Below are positions 10,801 through 22,009 of a stretch of 64,000 nucleotides of DNA, piece after piece. Each line of letters starts with the position of its first letter. Within the stretch, counting starts at the first letter, position 1. The translations under genes and the position numbers were made by a program. Below the pieces are notes generated by a model. The model saw only the letters and a list, made by a program, of their open reading frames with translations, ran no database searches and had not been told where the DNA came from. Source of the DNA: Hermatobates lingyangjiaoensis (taxonomy: Eukaryota; Arthropoda; Insecta; Hemiptera; Hermatobatidae); contig JAPFBL010000068.1 in the NCBI GenBank assembly GCA_026182355.1, forward strand, positions 8,469,001 through 8,533,000, in the 5' to 3' direction.

Positions 10801-13800
10801 ACAAGATCGGTCATCAGAGTTTTATAAGTATATAGATATAGATTGATACAGAGATATTGTTTACTCTAATCTTTTAATGGAACATGATTGGGTCCGGATA
10901 TTAAGGCAGCAGCCAGAATAATTAAGAGCTATTACATTACAAGTATATTAAAGAAATGTTTGTGCGGATGAAGACAAATGAAAGCATACCTCTTCACCGT
11001 TTAACTTCCAACTAAACATGACAGAACTATAAATTAACTTTAGTAAATAGTACAAAATTACACTAACGTAATATCTATATTAAATTATAGAGAAAATTTA
11101 AAGTTTAAGGCATTCCACTTTATGCCTTAAATGTTACATGAAATGAGAGACCACCAATATATTTTCAACATATGAAATAATGCATTTGTTTAAATTTACT
11201 ATACGACTTATACAATTAAGGCATATTATTTTTAATGCATAAATATCCCAGCGTAAGATGATGTTACCACAGAAGCTTTTCATTCTGATTACAATACATT
11301 GTGTGCCGTACGTCAAAATATTTATTGATGTATGCAGATAGTTTTAAATATAATGAAAGTACAAATCAACAATGTGAATGTTATTTTCAAAAACAAACAT
11401 GCAAAAACGTAACAACATGAAATACTCAAACTGTACATTGTTTCATAAGTTTATATGAATGACTGTTAATAATTTTCTGGAGGTTATTTATTACTAAGTA
11501 ATTAATTTACTATTTATTTATGTTTCCCTGCAAAGTATTGTCAAAAAAACTTCCAGTAGTTTGATAATTTATGTTAATAAATTATTGCTATCATTTATGA
11601 ACATAAAATGTAGCTATACAAAAAGGAAATAAATGAATTCTAAAAAATTGGAGCGGAAAAGTCAATTTATCTAATGGAGAGCTGGAAAAAAAATCTGTAA
11701 TATAAATAGGTTGTAAAGGAAAAATGATTGTAATATATATATATATTTTGAAAAATAAAAGAGAGGATGGTGGTGGGGGATGAAGCGTAAAATTGCGGAG
11801 TGCCTAGGAGTGTTGTGAGCTAATAGATAAGGTCATGGCATGGATGAGTGGGCCCATTGAAGAGCTGGCAGCCCATGCCTACGCTACAGGGATAACCCTT
11901 ATCTGCGCCAGCCCTCTGCCCTCGATATCACTCCAACACACCTATCGCCCGCAGATATCCTACTTAGTGCCTGTATAAATAAACTGTTACATGAAATGGT
12001 TTGTTGAACCAAATGAAATAAATTCTAGAAAGAAAACCCATACAAGAAGTCACAAAAACTCACTACAGTATATTGATTGCGTTCTCATCAGGCTGAAATA
12101 TGTGTCACTCTGGACATTTCAAGGAAAAGTGAGGACTGAAGCCTGTCACATTCAAGGCAATCAATCAGTGTTAACTTGCGGTGGAAGAGTGGAGGAAAAA
12201 ATTAAAATACCTAAACATATAAATAAAGAAAAAAATAATAAAAGGAAAATTAACAAAATTATTAAAAAACGAATTAAAAAATGAATATGATATAAGTAAG
12301 CAAAGTTGATTAAAACGAATGAATACGTATTAATACAACATAATAACGGTTGTGGTTAAGTCGAGATCTATCTTCAAAAACAAATGAAAAAAATAAATGT
12401 TTTGTTTGAAGCTCTGACAGTAAATTAGCGTTGGGGTCAAGAATTTAAGTAAAAACCTTTACACGGAAACAGATATTGAAAGTGAGTTGGCCAGAGTTGG
12501 TCTGAATGGCAAGGGAAGGTTGAGACGCTCATCAGGAGACCTGTTAAATGATCAGTCTTTTGAAGTATGTGAAGTGATGAGTGCAAGAAAATGGCAAAAT
12601 CAAATATTACGATTACAAATAGATAAAAATTAATTTCTTTTGCAAAAATAGATAAAGTGAAATGGATGTAAATAAAAATGATCTCCTCTATAGCAATGGC
12701 AATAGCAAGTGTTATTGATAATAATCACAATTACTGGAACGGAGAAAATAAATATTACATTAGGTAATAATGCAATATCGTACAATAATAGCAAAATGAA
12801 GGATTAAAAGAGATAATGATACTTACTTTAAAGAGTGGTGAAAAGAAATATTATAATTGATAATACAAAACTATTTACAAAATGTTAGAAAAATTTTACA
12901 AACTTAAATGAAATAGAGTATGTAGATAGTTATATCTCTTATACCTTCTTTAAGAGCAAGATAAACTTCAGTGTTATAAACAGATAATAATAAAAATTAG
13001 AGAATGAAAATTGCACTCATTAAATAACAATCATCTGCAATAAATAGCAGTCAGTTTTATATCTGGTTACTAGGAACACAAAAGTGAAACCCAATGCAAT
13101 TTTCTGTTGCTCTGTGAGTTAATAACCCCTTAACAGAATTGATAAGTGACCAATGATACACGAATCTGTTTGGAATGATCCAAGTTACTAAACTACGTGA
13201 TCAGTTAAGTATATAGGACCTTGCTACTGATCTGAACATTCAATATGATATAAATGTAGTACCTTTAGAGATTAGATAATAAGGCATAAGTCCTAATAAA
13301 ACTTACAAACTGTACCATAATTATCCAAACTTAAGGCAATGCAAAATATAAAACCTAAATTAAAAGAAACATGTAGACTTGGGCATATAAATTCCCATAT
13401 AAAATGTAGAGTAAGCAAACTGAATTATTAACAAACAATTATCACAAGTTTTTACTAGGTTAGTTAATGACGAAAGTAAGAAATAGTGACAATAAGTAAA
13501 ATTAAATAAAGCTGTGGTAAATACAGTAATTGCTTGAGCGTGGAAATACTTTTTTAATGAAAATATTGCAGGAATTGAAATTTAAAGCAAGGTTTATAAA
13601 CAATAACTCCAAAAGAGCTGATTTTTAATTGTCAGGCAACATTATCTACGTCTGAGCAGCCAAACGTAATTATTAACCCAGCAGCAATATCAACAGAATA
13701 ACAAAATTAAAAGCACATGATATTGAGGAACAGGTATATTATTTAGCCACTGAGATTCCCAAATCAACAGCTCAACCACAAAATTAATTTTTATAAATAA

Positions 13801-13980
13801 ACTCTAAATATAAAAACTCTACTTTTAAGAAAACAACTTATGAAACAGAGTGTGTGAGAGAGAGAGTGAGGGACAGGTGCAGAGATGTTATAATTACCAA
13901 TGAAACGAATAGCCAGAGGAAGTTAACAAGCATGGCAGTGATATCATTAATTTCTTACCACAGTAAGAAATCAGAAAAAA
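10800..13980. other. AT-rich DNA with one GC-rich islet
   Basis: Nothing definite. The islet at about 11760-11965 (containing GTCATGGCATGGATGAG and CCCTCTGCCCTCGATATC) is GC-richer than its surroundings but has no recognisable reading frame. An open frame at 11991-12284 ends in a lysine/isoleucine run that is just AT-rich low complexity. Confidence 0.45.
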
Positions 13981-13982
13981 GA

Positions 13983-14022
13983 TTAAGATCTTTCAACCAT
14001 AACAAGCGGTCTTCGTCACAGT
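13983..14022 (-). ncRNA. Family A hammerhead-like motif, solitary copy
   Basis: On the minus strand: GTGACGA (C3 changed to G), extra A, GACCG/TGGTT stem II, GAAA, AGATCT, T, AATC. There is no inverted partner nearby, so this is a single decayed terminal unit. Confidence 0.6.
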
Positions 14023-14528
14023 AAAATCTCCAAAGATTAGAAATATCTGGGTGGGGTTGAGAAGAGTAGGAGGGAAGAGAGGTATTTTAAAAGGTTTAAA
14101 GTTCAGAAAACAAGATAATGGCCCAGGCAAGGGATGTTAGGGTAAGCAAAGGATTATAAGAAAAAATAAGCAATAAATTATTTGTTAGCTGCCAAATCTC
14201 GTAGGTGAGGCTTTTGCTTCGTCAATACTGAATGGAGTTTGAATAAACCGTTTCTAATGTTTATAGGATTCGATCTGTTAGATTTAATCAGAGGGGATTC
14301 GATTGTATTTCTCAACATCACCGATCTTTCATAGGTAATTATTTTAGCTTTGGATCAATCTGTATCATGATCTTCACCATCCATATGCAAGAAAAAGACA
14401 CTATTTTTTCTTGTTTAGTTACGTTGTATTGGTGTTCAGGCAATAGCTTCATCATCAAGTCACTATGACAAAAATTCAGAATTTGTTTTTCAATCATAAG
14501 GTGATGATTAGAAGAAAAGATGAAGGAG

Positions 14529-14550
14529 AAGAGAGAGAGAGAGAGAGAGA
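14529..14550. repeat. (GA)n microsatellite
   Basis: Eleven GA units read directly from the sequence. Confidence 0.9.
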
Positions 14551-14599
14551 TGCGAGTGCGAGAGATGTTGTCCAAGTCACTCAACTGAGAACAGTTGAA

Positions 14600-17500
14600 G
14601 TTTAGGGCAGTGTCCTGTGTTAATTTTTATTATTTATAACAGTAAGAAAATCACACTGTAGCGATCACATTCTGCAATGAATGCTATTTATCATAATCCC
14701 TAATGTTCTTACCTTGTTTAATATTTTGAGATACGTGATTAGAAAGGATTATATGTAAGAGTGTATGCAATTTTTCGCTCTGATTTTTTACAATTACTTC
14801 ATTGTAATATTGGTTCCTTCGAAAAATATCGAGTCCGTATTTGAGTTGTCCAATTAGTGAACCAATGAAGTTACCGCAATGTGTTCAACACCTTAATCAC
14901 CTTTCACATTTCATTTCTTCCATCACTCTCCTTTATACAATTGATTCGTAAAATTGGTTAGCAAATGTCTTCTGTTCAAAGTTGATTGATTACTTTATAA
15001 TAATTAAATCATAACAGGAAACATACATAAATTCATTATAACAGTCTTATGCAAAATTATAAACATTATGTTATATATACTTGTTAAACTACTTTAAGAT
15101 TTTTTCACACCTTCAGTTTTTCTGGAATAGTGGACCCTCTTTCTCATCAATATCTTTGTTCATTCTAGAGAGGTGACACGTGTGATGCATTCAAGACACT
15201 TTCACTGTTTTATTCAAAACCACATTTCTTCTGGTTTGCTTATTCTTTTCTCTTTTCTTCAAACTGATATGATTTCTGTTTTTGTTTACTAGCTTTAAAT
15301 GAAATCTAGTCATCGGATATAATTAGTTAATGAAATAATAATCATATATATTTTGTTACCTAGGACCTCTTTATTAACTGTTACGTTTATATCTTCAGCC
15401 AAAGAATGAAGATGCCGTGAGAATTTCTTTGCACAATTCAAGGAACTGATAAAGAGTAAAGATCGTGGAACGATTCCACGAAGTTAACATTTACATGTGT
15501 GGGTAGCGTGATTTATATTAATCTTCATATATAACTCATGATCATATAAGACCGTCATAGGCTCCAACCATAAAAAGTTATCGCTAGTTATTGTAAACTT
15601 ATACATTAACTTATTGATTTACACAACATTTAAAAAATACTTAAAGCAATATCAGTTATTCAATAAAACTAGTTTTTTCAAGTTCAAAATATTATATTAA
15701 GAACTTATAACTCCCAAACTATGATAAAATAGAACTGAGGTACATTAAAATCAATTATCCAGATGGATTGCATTTTTTAAAATAATGGAATCAAAATATT
15801 TCAAATTAAATTCTCTGTGTGATAGAAAAGATTACTTGTTAAATGGAAAAAAATGTGTAAATATAGTTTGTGGTTTAATAATTAGACAGAATTATGGTAC
15901 TTGAATGGATGAGATAGTTAAATTAGAACGTATCGAATGTTATGAGTTCTTTTCACAGAGAATTACAGGTGGTCAGGTCGCTTAAAAGTTGGTTCCTTTT
16001 GTTTATATCAGAAGTGATATCATGCGTGCTGTTTCATGTATTATTGTAATAATCTCACCTCTTTTAGCACAAAACATCTAATGCTTTATCTATTGTATAA
16101 GACTGAAAAACTCATGAACGCTCTGACCGTGAATAATGTTATAGAGATTTTACAACCTTGCGGTTTTTAAAAGAATATAGTACTTCTGTTTTGAAAAGTC
16201 AAAAAATTGGCCAAAGAATGTTAAAAATGGAAATTTTCCTTTGAAAAGAATAAGGAAAAGGCAAATATTTTAAAAATTGTATTCGTATTCCATCGACTTA
16301 TACTCTATCACTTTCCAACCTTAATAGCTACAAACAGCTAAGTTAAATTAAATTAAATTAGGACTTGCCTAATTTTTATGTTTAGGCTTGTTAATGATTG
16401 TTGAAGGCCTCCTTACAGCATTGTCTTTCTTGCTGAAGTTTGATAGGATCATGGTTCATAGAGAGTAAATGATCATTTGAAAGATGAAAGCGATATGAGG
16501 CTGATGCGTCCTTATTGAAGGGAACCATTGAATAATGAATATTAGGTAGCTCTCTGGTCAAGAATTTATTGAAACAAGGTCGGGAGTACGCATCTTAAGT
16601 TTATAATAACATAAATATATAATATTATCAAAGGCTACATGCGTTAAATGGAATTGTAGTATCTGTGGGAGTGTAATTAGGAGGAGTGTATGAGATAATT
16701 AACTTGTCTCTCTATCTAGCACATAAAATAATCCATGTTATACTCTCAAATTACACTACAATTAGATTTATTGTTCAGAAGGTAGCGATATTAATTAGAT
16801 TATTATTCCTATAACTTCATAATTTCTGGACTAATAAGAAGGCAGACGAATGAAACGTATCTTTGTTTCAGCATTTGGAATCCTTCAATTCTTTTAAGTA
16901 GTCTTAATTTAATTAACTTTTATTCATTATTTATTTAAATTTTTAGAAATTAGAAAGCATGTTTGATCATTCATGGCAGCATGAGTCATTCAAATAATCC
17001 AAATGCTCTTTTGTTTACTTGGAATATGTCTGCCTAAATTTATTTTATGGACTCTAAAATCGTTGAACAAGTTTCAAAAGGAGATGAAATATTGAATTAC
17101 TCTAAAAGCTGACCTGTTGTTTCAGCATTTCATACTAGTTTATAGCCAACCTCTGGAAAAGTTTATTATTCCTAAATGTCATACCCAAAAAGCATTTCAA
17201 CGTTCAACGATGTTCTAAAAAAAATGTATTGCCTAACACATGTGAACATCCATTTTTGAAATTACATATGAGTCCACATTAGATTGCATAAAACACTATT
17301 GTAGATTAAATGATAAAATATTTTTCCCAATCACTGTGGTTTTTTGTGTTATTTGTTCAACTCTTGAGTTTATCATATCTCAAAATTTCGTCTTAGATCG
17401 GGTTTTTTTCAAGCCTGGATTGCTTGCTTACTTGTACAGCTGATTTTGTTTAATTCTGGAGTAGGAGCCTCATTTATTTTTCTGCTCAGCAGTTACCAAA

Positions 17501-18320
17501 ATGGTAATCTGGGTTAATATTGGGAAGCCTGCTTAAAATTTTAAGCCGGGCCGTTTAAGCGGCTTAATTGGTAAACTGGTCTACTTCGGACAGAGAGTCG
17601 TGGGCGTGACTCCCTTGGATGTTGATTGTTTATGTTATCTTCCTTTATCATTGCGATATCAGTATGACTGACATCTGATGGCGTTAGTAACAAATTTGAT
17701 GACATGCCTGTTTATAAATGATTTGGGTTGTTTAAAATTAATTATAAAATCTGAAGAAATCTATCCTCGTAATAAATAGAAGCAAACCAATTATGAAAAA
17801 TAATAAAGAACTAATTAAGTTTATTGATTTCATTTAAAATCCGATTAAGTAGTGTAACATGTAATTTACAATTGTTTCTGATGAACGTACGTTTAGAAGA
17901 GTTTGTGAACGACTTGGTAGATGTGGTACTTCTGAATGATTGTGATTCTATAATAATTAAGAACAGATGTCATAAGTGACTATTTAAACTTTGTGATTAA
18001 AATAAGATTTAATTTAATTTAAAATTTATCAATATCAATAACATTTATTGAAATGTTGATACACTGAATACATTTAATGAGTAATTTGAATGAATATAAT
18101 CTGATGAATGTTCAGTGGCAGAGGTTACAAAGTTTCTTTTACTGTTGATTTGTGCTCGTTAAAAGCTGAGATAGACTATAATTCGTAAGAACACTGTGAG
18201 CTGCTTAACTTGGGATATAGTCAATTTGCCTAGTGAGAAGAAATAAAATGAGAATTAATGATGAAGAATTATTAATTTAATCTCTTAACATAAAATAACA
18301 GTATAACTGCCTGTGTATTT
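14600..18320. other. Unannotated AT-rich DNA
   Basis: I see no gene or clear element apart from a short perfect hairpin (CGTGGAA-CGA-TTCCACG near 15464) and a tRNA-like segment at 17553. Confidence 0.45.
17553..17616 (+). repeat. Possible tRNA-like (SINE) segment
   Basis: AAGCGGCTTAATTGGTAAAC followed by CTTCGGACAGAG and GTGGGCGTGACTCCC has the spacing of Pol III A and B boxes, but the B-box is a poor match to GGTTCRANTCC and stems are incomplete. Low confidence. Confidence 0.25.
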
Positions 18321-18324
18321 TAAG

Positions 18325-18368
18325 TGTTATCTGTCCTGCCGGACCGTTTTTCGTTTATTGAAGAGTGA
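18325..18368. mobile_element. Family E PLE terminal fragment
   Basis: TGTCCTGCCGGACCGTTTTTCG then TTTATTGAAG matches 38252-38281 (GTCCACACGGACCTTTC, TTTATTCGAAG) in the family E unit at 38.1 kb. It is followed by the TA tract at 18415. No core motif is retained. Confidence 0.45.
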
Positions 18369-18414
18369 GTCTTTTGTTATGTTTCAGTCTATGTGTCACT
18401 GTTTATTTTAAGTG

Positions 18415-18524
18415 TTATATATATATATATATATAACACTTATATATATATATATTATATAGTGTTATATTATATATATAGTGTTATATATATATATAAC
18501 ACTTAAATATATATATATATATAT
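18415..18524. repeat. Palindromic (TA)n tract with AGTGTTATA units
   Basis: TA runs are punctuated by AGTGTTATA and its complement TATAACACT, giving several alternating hairpins. Bounded upstream by AGTGTTAT (18323) and AAGTGTTAT (18409). Confidence 0.8.
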
Positions 18525-19051
18525 GAGACACTAATGTGGGCTGAAGACTCCATAAAAATTGAAATATATTATGTTTTGAAGACATTTAATATTCGTATTT
18601 ATATTAAATAATTTATGAGTTGTATTTGCTGTTTAGTTCCTTTTTTTAATTTTAATGGGACAACAAATGGGATGGGTGGCACTCACGAGACTTTGATCAT
18701 TTTAAATGTGTGTATTATATATTAAACATGAAGGATTTCCAGTTCAGAAAAGCTAAGGGTGGCAAAATACTCTCATAAAGTTTAAATAAGTCTGATGAAA
18801 TATTTTGTAACATTTAAATGAGACATATTACATAAGTTTTTATCACTTCTGATTAAACTTCCTCTATTTTCCTATCTCAAAAAATGCAAACTAACCTAGT
18901 ACTAAGGGCACTGCAGTTAAACCGGGTATATATAAAATAGATACGTATGTGTAGGCCAAATGAAATATACATATAGTTAGATAAAAAGATTTCACATAAA
19001 CACGTGAAATAACAATCAATGATCAAACTACAATATGAAATGGGAAAACAA

Positions 19052-19094
19052 GACTAAGATCTTTCAACCGTAACAAGCGGTCTTCGTCAGAGTC
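19052..19094 (-). ncRNA. Type I hammerhead ribozyme, family A, intact core
   Basis: The best-preserved family A copy. On the minus strand: stem I GACT, CTGACGA (19090-19084), one unpaired A, stem II GACCG/CGGTT with loop CTTGTTA, GAAA (19065-19062), palindromic stem III AGATCT, T at the cleavage position (19056), then AGTC closing stem I. All invariant core bases are present. Alone, stem III would have too small a loop. Two molecules pairing through AGATCT would form a regular dimeric hammerhead, a mode known for ribozymes with short stem III. The unpaired base before stem II is non-canonical. Self-cleavage is inferred, not shown. Confidence 0.72.
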
Positions 19095-19104
19095 AAAAAC
19101 CCAA

Positions 19105-19143
19105 CTGACGAAGACTGCTTGTTACGGTTGAAAGATCTTAGTC
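19105..19143 (+). ncRNA. Type I hammerhead-like motif, family A, partner copy
   Basis: CTGACGA (19105-19111), extra A, stem II, GAAA (19130-19133), AGATCT, T and AGTC. The upstream GACT of stem I is replaced by CCAA, so this copy lacks a closed stem I. Confidence 0.62.
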
Positions 19144-19675
19144 TTGTTTTCCCATTTCATATTGTGATTTGATCATATATAGTTAGATAGATATACATAC
19201 GAAGTATATGTATATATCTATAAATATAATTTTATTATTCAGGAAAACACGCTAGACAACACTACTTTAGTTGAAATCGAAAAAAAATATTGTATTATTA
19301 GTTGTTTATATACTTGATATAACAATAAATTAAGTCATGTTATATAAGTTTTTGTATACCCTGATTAAACTGATCAGCCGGTTACCACTATCAAAGGTCT
19401 TTTCCTTTTGATAGCAGTAATATTAATTACTACTAATTAAGAGATCATTACTGGAATAATCATAGCAGCATATTCTACTTTGCATTGCAAACAGCAGAGT
19501 CTTTATAGACTGTATCATTGATTATTATGTGCATTTAAAGGATTTATAATAAATAATTGTCATTAATCATTAAGTTACAATAAATACATAATATAAATTA
19601 CATAAGTTCTAATAGTAAATGCTGAAGTTGAAGTAAGATTTTAGTCCAAGGACTACTGATTAAGATTCTACTTGC

Positions 19676-19712
19676 GACTCTGATGAGAACCGTTACGAGT
19701 TGAAAGTTATAT
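19676..19712 (+). ncRNA. Family A-like hammerhead relic
   Basis: GACT directly followed by CTGATGA (19680-19686), a weak AAC/GTT stem II and GAAA (19702-19705), but no palindrome or AGTC after it. Probably a decayed family A copy. Confidence 0.4.
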
Positions 19713-20043
19713 TCCTACTTAAGATGCCAATTTATACAGATTAGCCTAAAAGTATGTATGCTGTGAACTGAGTGGTATGTTAATGTGTTATATTATTGTA
19801 AAGGACCAGTTATCTTTTTACAATTTAAAATTATAATATATATAGATTAATTCTAGTTTTATTTTAAAAATTCAAGAATTGTATTAAAAATGAAATAAAT
19901 AAATGTACTTATGTTGTAATCAAAAGATAAAATGAATGTTATTACTGTAAACTAGTATTTTAACTGCTCTATTAAAAAAATAATAAAATTGTGCAATTCA
20001 CAATATGTATCTACAAAGAGTAGTTATGTTGATATTTTTAAAG

Positions 20044-20415
20044 TAGAGACCAGGATTTGGAGAACCACTACTTTAAAGTAGTGGCTCAGTGGATTTCGTG
20101 CTCCCCTCCGTATTGGTAGATCACGAGTTCGATTCTTACTCTGGTCTCCATTTATTCTTGCTGAAAAAATCTAAGCACGTTATTCCTCAGAGAGGTTGTT
20201 AAACCTTAAGTCTCGAGCCTGCACGATGTCACATACTCGTTAAAGATTTCCACTCATCATACAGTTGAATTATGCAAAATTTAGGGCTTCCAAAGTAGAG
20301 TCAATCCGATAAAGTGACTCGCCTATTACTAAACTGGGCACCAAGTATTAATACTTCCACCCCTAGAGCAGTCTACACAAGTAAAAGACTAACTGTGAGC
20401 ATCGGAAAACAAATA
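20044..20415 (+). repeat. tRNA-derived SINE
   Basis: A tRNA-like head at 20044-20149 carries an A-box (TGGCTCAGTGG, 20082-20092) and a B-box (GAGTTCGATTC, 20125-20135). GAGACCA near its start and TGGTCTC at 20142 are complementary, as in an acceptor stem. A non-tRNA body follows to about 20415 (GTGACTCGCC and GTGAGCATCGG are its most distinctive blocks). No poly-A tail or target duplication is obvious, so the 3' limit is approximate. Confidence 0.6.
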
Positions 20416-20615
20416 AACAATTAAAAAGTCAAAATAATGCTACATATTGTCATTCGTTTAGTGAAAAACATTACAATATATAGGAATGTTGTGGCTATTA
20501 AATCCTATTTATTAATAATATGATAAAAAACAAGTTCTTTTAAAAGTGAAAAAACTTTTTCATTGTAGGGTAAAAAGCTAATGAAATGGTCTCCACATTT
20601 AACAATTTAATGGTA

Positions 20616-20654
20616 TAAACAACGCGTTTCGAACTCGTAGTGTTCTTTCTCAGG
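20616..20654 (-). ncRNA. ACGCGT-family hammerhead-like motif
   Basis: Minus strand: CTGAGAA (G8 changed to A), extra A, stem II GAAC/GTTC, GAAA, palindromic ACGCGT, T. One core substitution. Confidence 0.55.
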
Positions 20655-20690
20655 CATTAACTAAGAAATACAATGTGAGGCATAGTTAAG

Positions 20691-20733
20691 GCCTGAGGAA
20701 GAACACTACATGTTCGAAACGCGTTGTTTATAC
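20691..20733 (+). ncRNA. Type I hammerhead-like ribozyme, ACGCGT family, intact core
   Basis: CTGAGGA (20693-20699), extra A, perfect stem II GAACA/TGTTC with loop CTACA, GAAA (20716-20719), palindromic stem III ACGCGT (20719-20724), T at the cleavage site (20725). All core bases fit CUGANGA/GAAA. Stem I is weak (GGC against GTT, with wobble pairs). Confidence 0.65.
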
Positions 20734-20789
20734 CTTTACATGTTTATATGTGGGGACCATTTTATTAGCTTTTTACCCTACAATGAGTA

Positions 20790-21900
20790 AATACCACATA
20801 GTAACTGATTGTACTACATTAGAAACTTTTTCATATTTGTTAAGTAATATCATAATAAAAGCAACATTGTATAGGGCCAAAAAAACTGCTGTGTTTCTAG
20901 AGAGTATATTGAAAGTATACAGAGAAAATAGAAAGTTTCACATTCGAGTAAATAGAATATGCTACGAATCACAGTCCTACTATTAAAGCAGTCATCAAGA
21001 AACCATTTGTCTTTTAGAAAAATACATCATCATATCTGGTGAAACTATCCTCATAAGTCGACCGACTTTGTAATCATCAAGAACAAAATGAATGGTATTC
21101 AGTGTTACCTCGTTGTCAGCTCTTTGTTTTAACTACAATATTCTAGTTTATTTTAATACTATGTATTCATCAATTAGTTTTACTTTATTTTAATTTGTTT
21201 CTGTTCATGTAAATTTGCTTTTTGTGCCTCCTTGTGTTTTTCTTACATGTCATGGGTCTGTAGTCTAAGTTATCTGTCGGGTGGTTGTTAATCGAGTTAA
21301 TTATAGTCTTGTCAACTGTTAAATGTTTAATTGTTTTAATGCTTTTGTTAGTTTAAATATTTGTTGTTTTGCTCTTATTAGAGTCAAAGGTTGATAAAAT
21401 AAAAACAATTCAAACAATAACATAAAAATATCAATGAACTTACGGTACAAACCTAACAGGTCATTATAGCAGTTGACAAGTTCATAACTTACCACCAAAC
21501 CAACCACAAGACAAGAGGGTTACTTAGAGTCATGAGAGATTCATTGAGACAAGGAAGACAAGGAAAAAACAAAAGGGATAGATAAGAAACAGTGGGAACA
21601 AAGACAGAAATCAACTGAAAATAAATTAAACTGGTATAAAAATAAATGTAAAAAAAAAATAAACTATTAATAAAATTTTATTGGCTTTAAAGATACTGAT
21701 TGACATAAGAGAAGGTTTAAATGGAAGGAAATACTAAGTAACATTCATTTTTCTCTTGGTGACAGGCATCGACGGAAATAGTACTGGTTGTTAAGACAAC
21801 GTACGATGAAAGACGGTGTATTTTTTTATTACAGTCATCTTTTAGTATTAAATAGCATCTTCATTTACAATAATTTTTTGTCAAACCATAGTCTAATAAA
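20790..21900. other. AT-rich DNA flanking the ACGCGT unit
   Basis: Nothing I can name. CTTGTCAACTG (21308-21318) and CAGTTGACAAG (21471-21481) form an 11 bp inverted repeat 150 bp apart, possibly a decayed element. Confidence 0.35.
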
Positions 21901-21960
21901 TTTTAGTATTGTTTTTATATAACAATTTATTTAAAAGTTTTAACAATTTTTAAAAGTTTT

Positions 21961-22005
21961 CTTAATCACAATGATCACTTCATAGAAGTGATCATTGTGA
22001 TTAAG
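21961..22005. repeat. Perfect 20 bp hairpin
   Basis: Arms 21961-21980 and 21986-22005 are perfectly complementary (CTTAATCACAATGATCACTT and its inverse) around a 5 base loop CATAG. It carries no hammerhead motif. Function unknown. Confidence 0.85.
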
Positions 22006-22009
22006 TTTT

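Larger units (their letters stand above)
19021..19174. mobile_element. Family A head-to-head ribozyme palindrome
   Basis: Arms 19021-19090 and 19105-19174 are 70 bp each, with three mismatches and a 14 bp spacer. Each arm holds a complete family A core, one per strand, facing each other. The tail AAAGATTTCACATAAACACG at 18987-19006 is the family's terminal sequence (inverted copy at 1325-1344). Penelope-like element terminal repeats are the known carriers of such ribozymes; the assignment rests on that and on the endonuclease-bearing unit at 49.5 kb. Confidence 0.85.
20561..20785. mobile_element. ACGCGT-family head-to-head ribozyme palindrome
   Basis: Arms 20561-20663 and 20683-20785 are each 103 bp, imperfect, with a 19 bp spacer. 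Each arm has one hammerhead-like core on opposite strands. The sequence after the right arm (CAATGAGTAAATACCACA) reappears at 41001 next to the other ACGCGT unit, so it belongs to the element. Confidence 0.8.

Noticed and set aside
12075..12105. CTGATGA box on the minus strand
   Set aside because: No GAAA with a paired stem II follows within a hammerhead-like distance.
18537..18590. CTGAAGA ... GAAATATAT on the plus strand beside the TA tract
   Set aside because: The intervening sequence cannot form a stem II, so the match is likely chance, although it lies next to a family E fragment.
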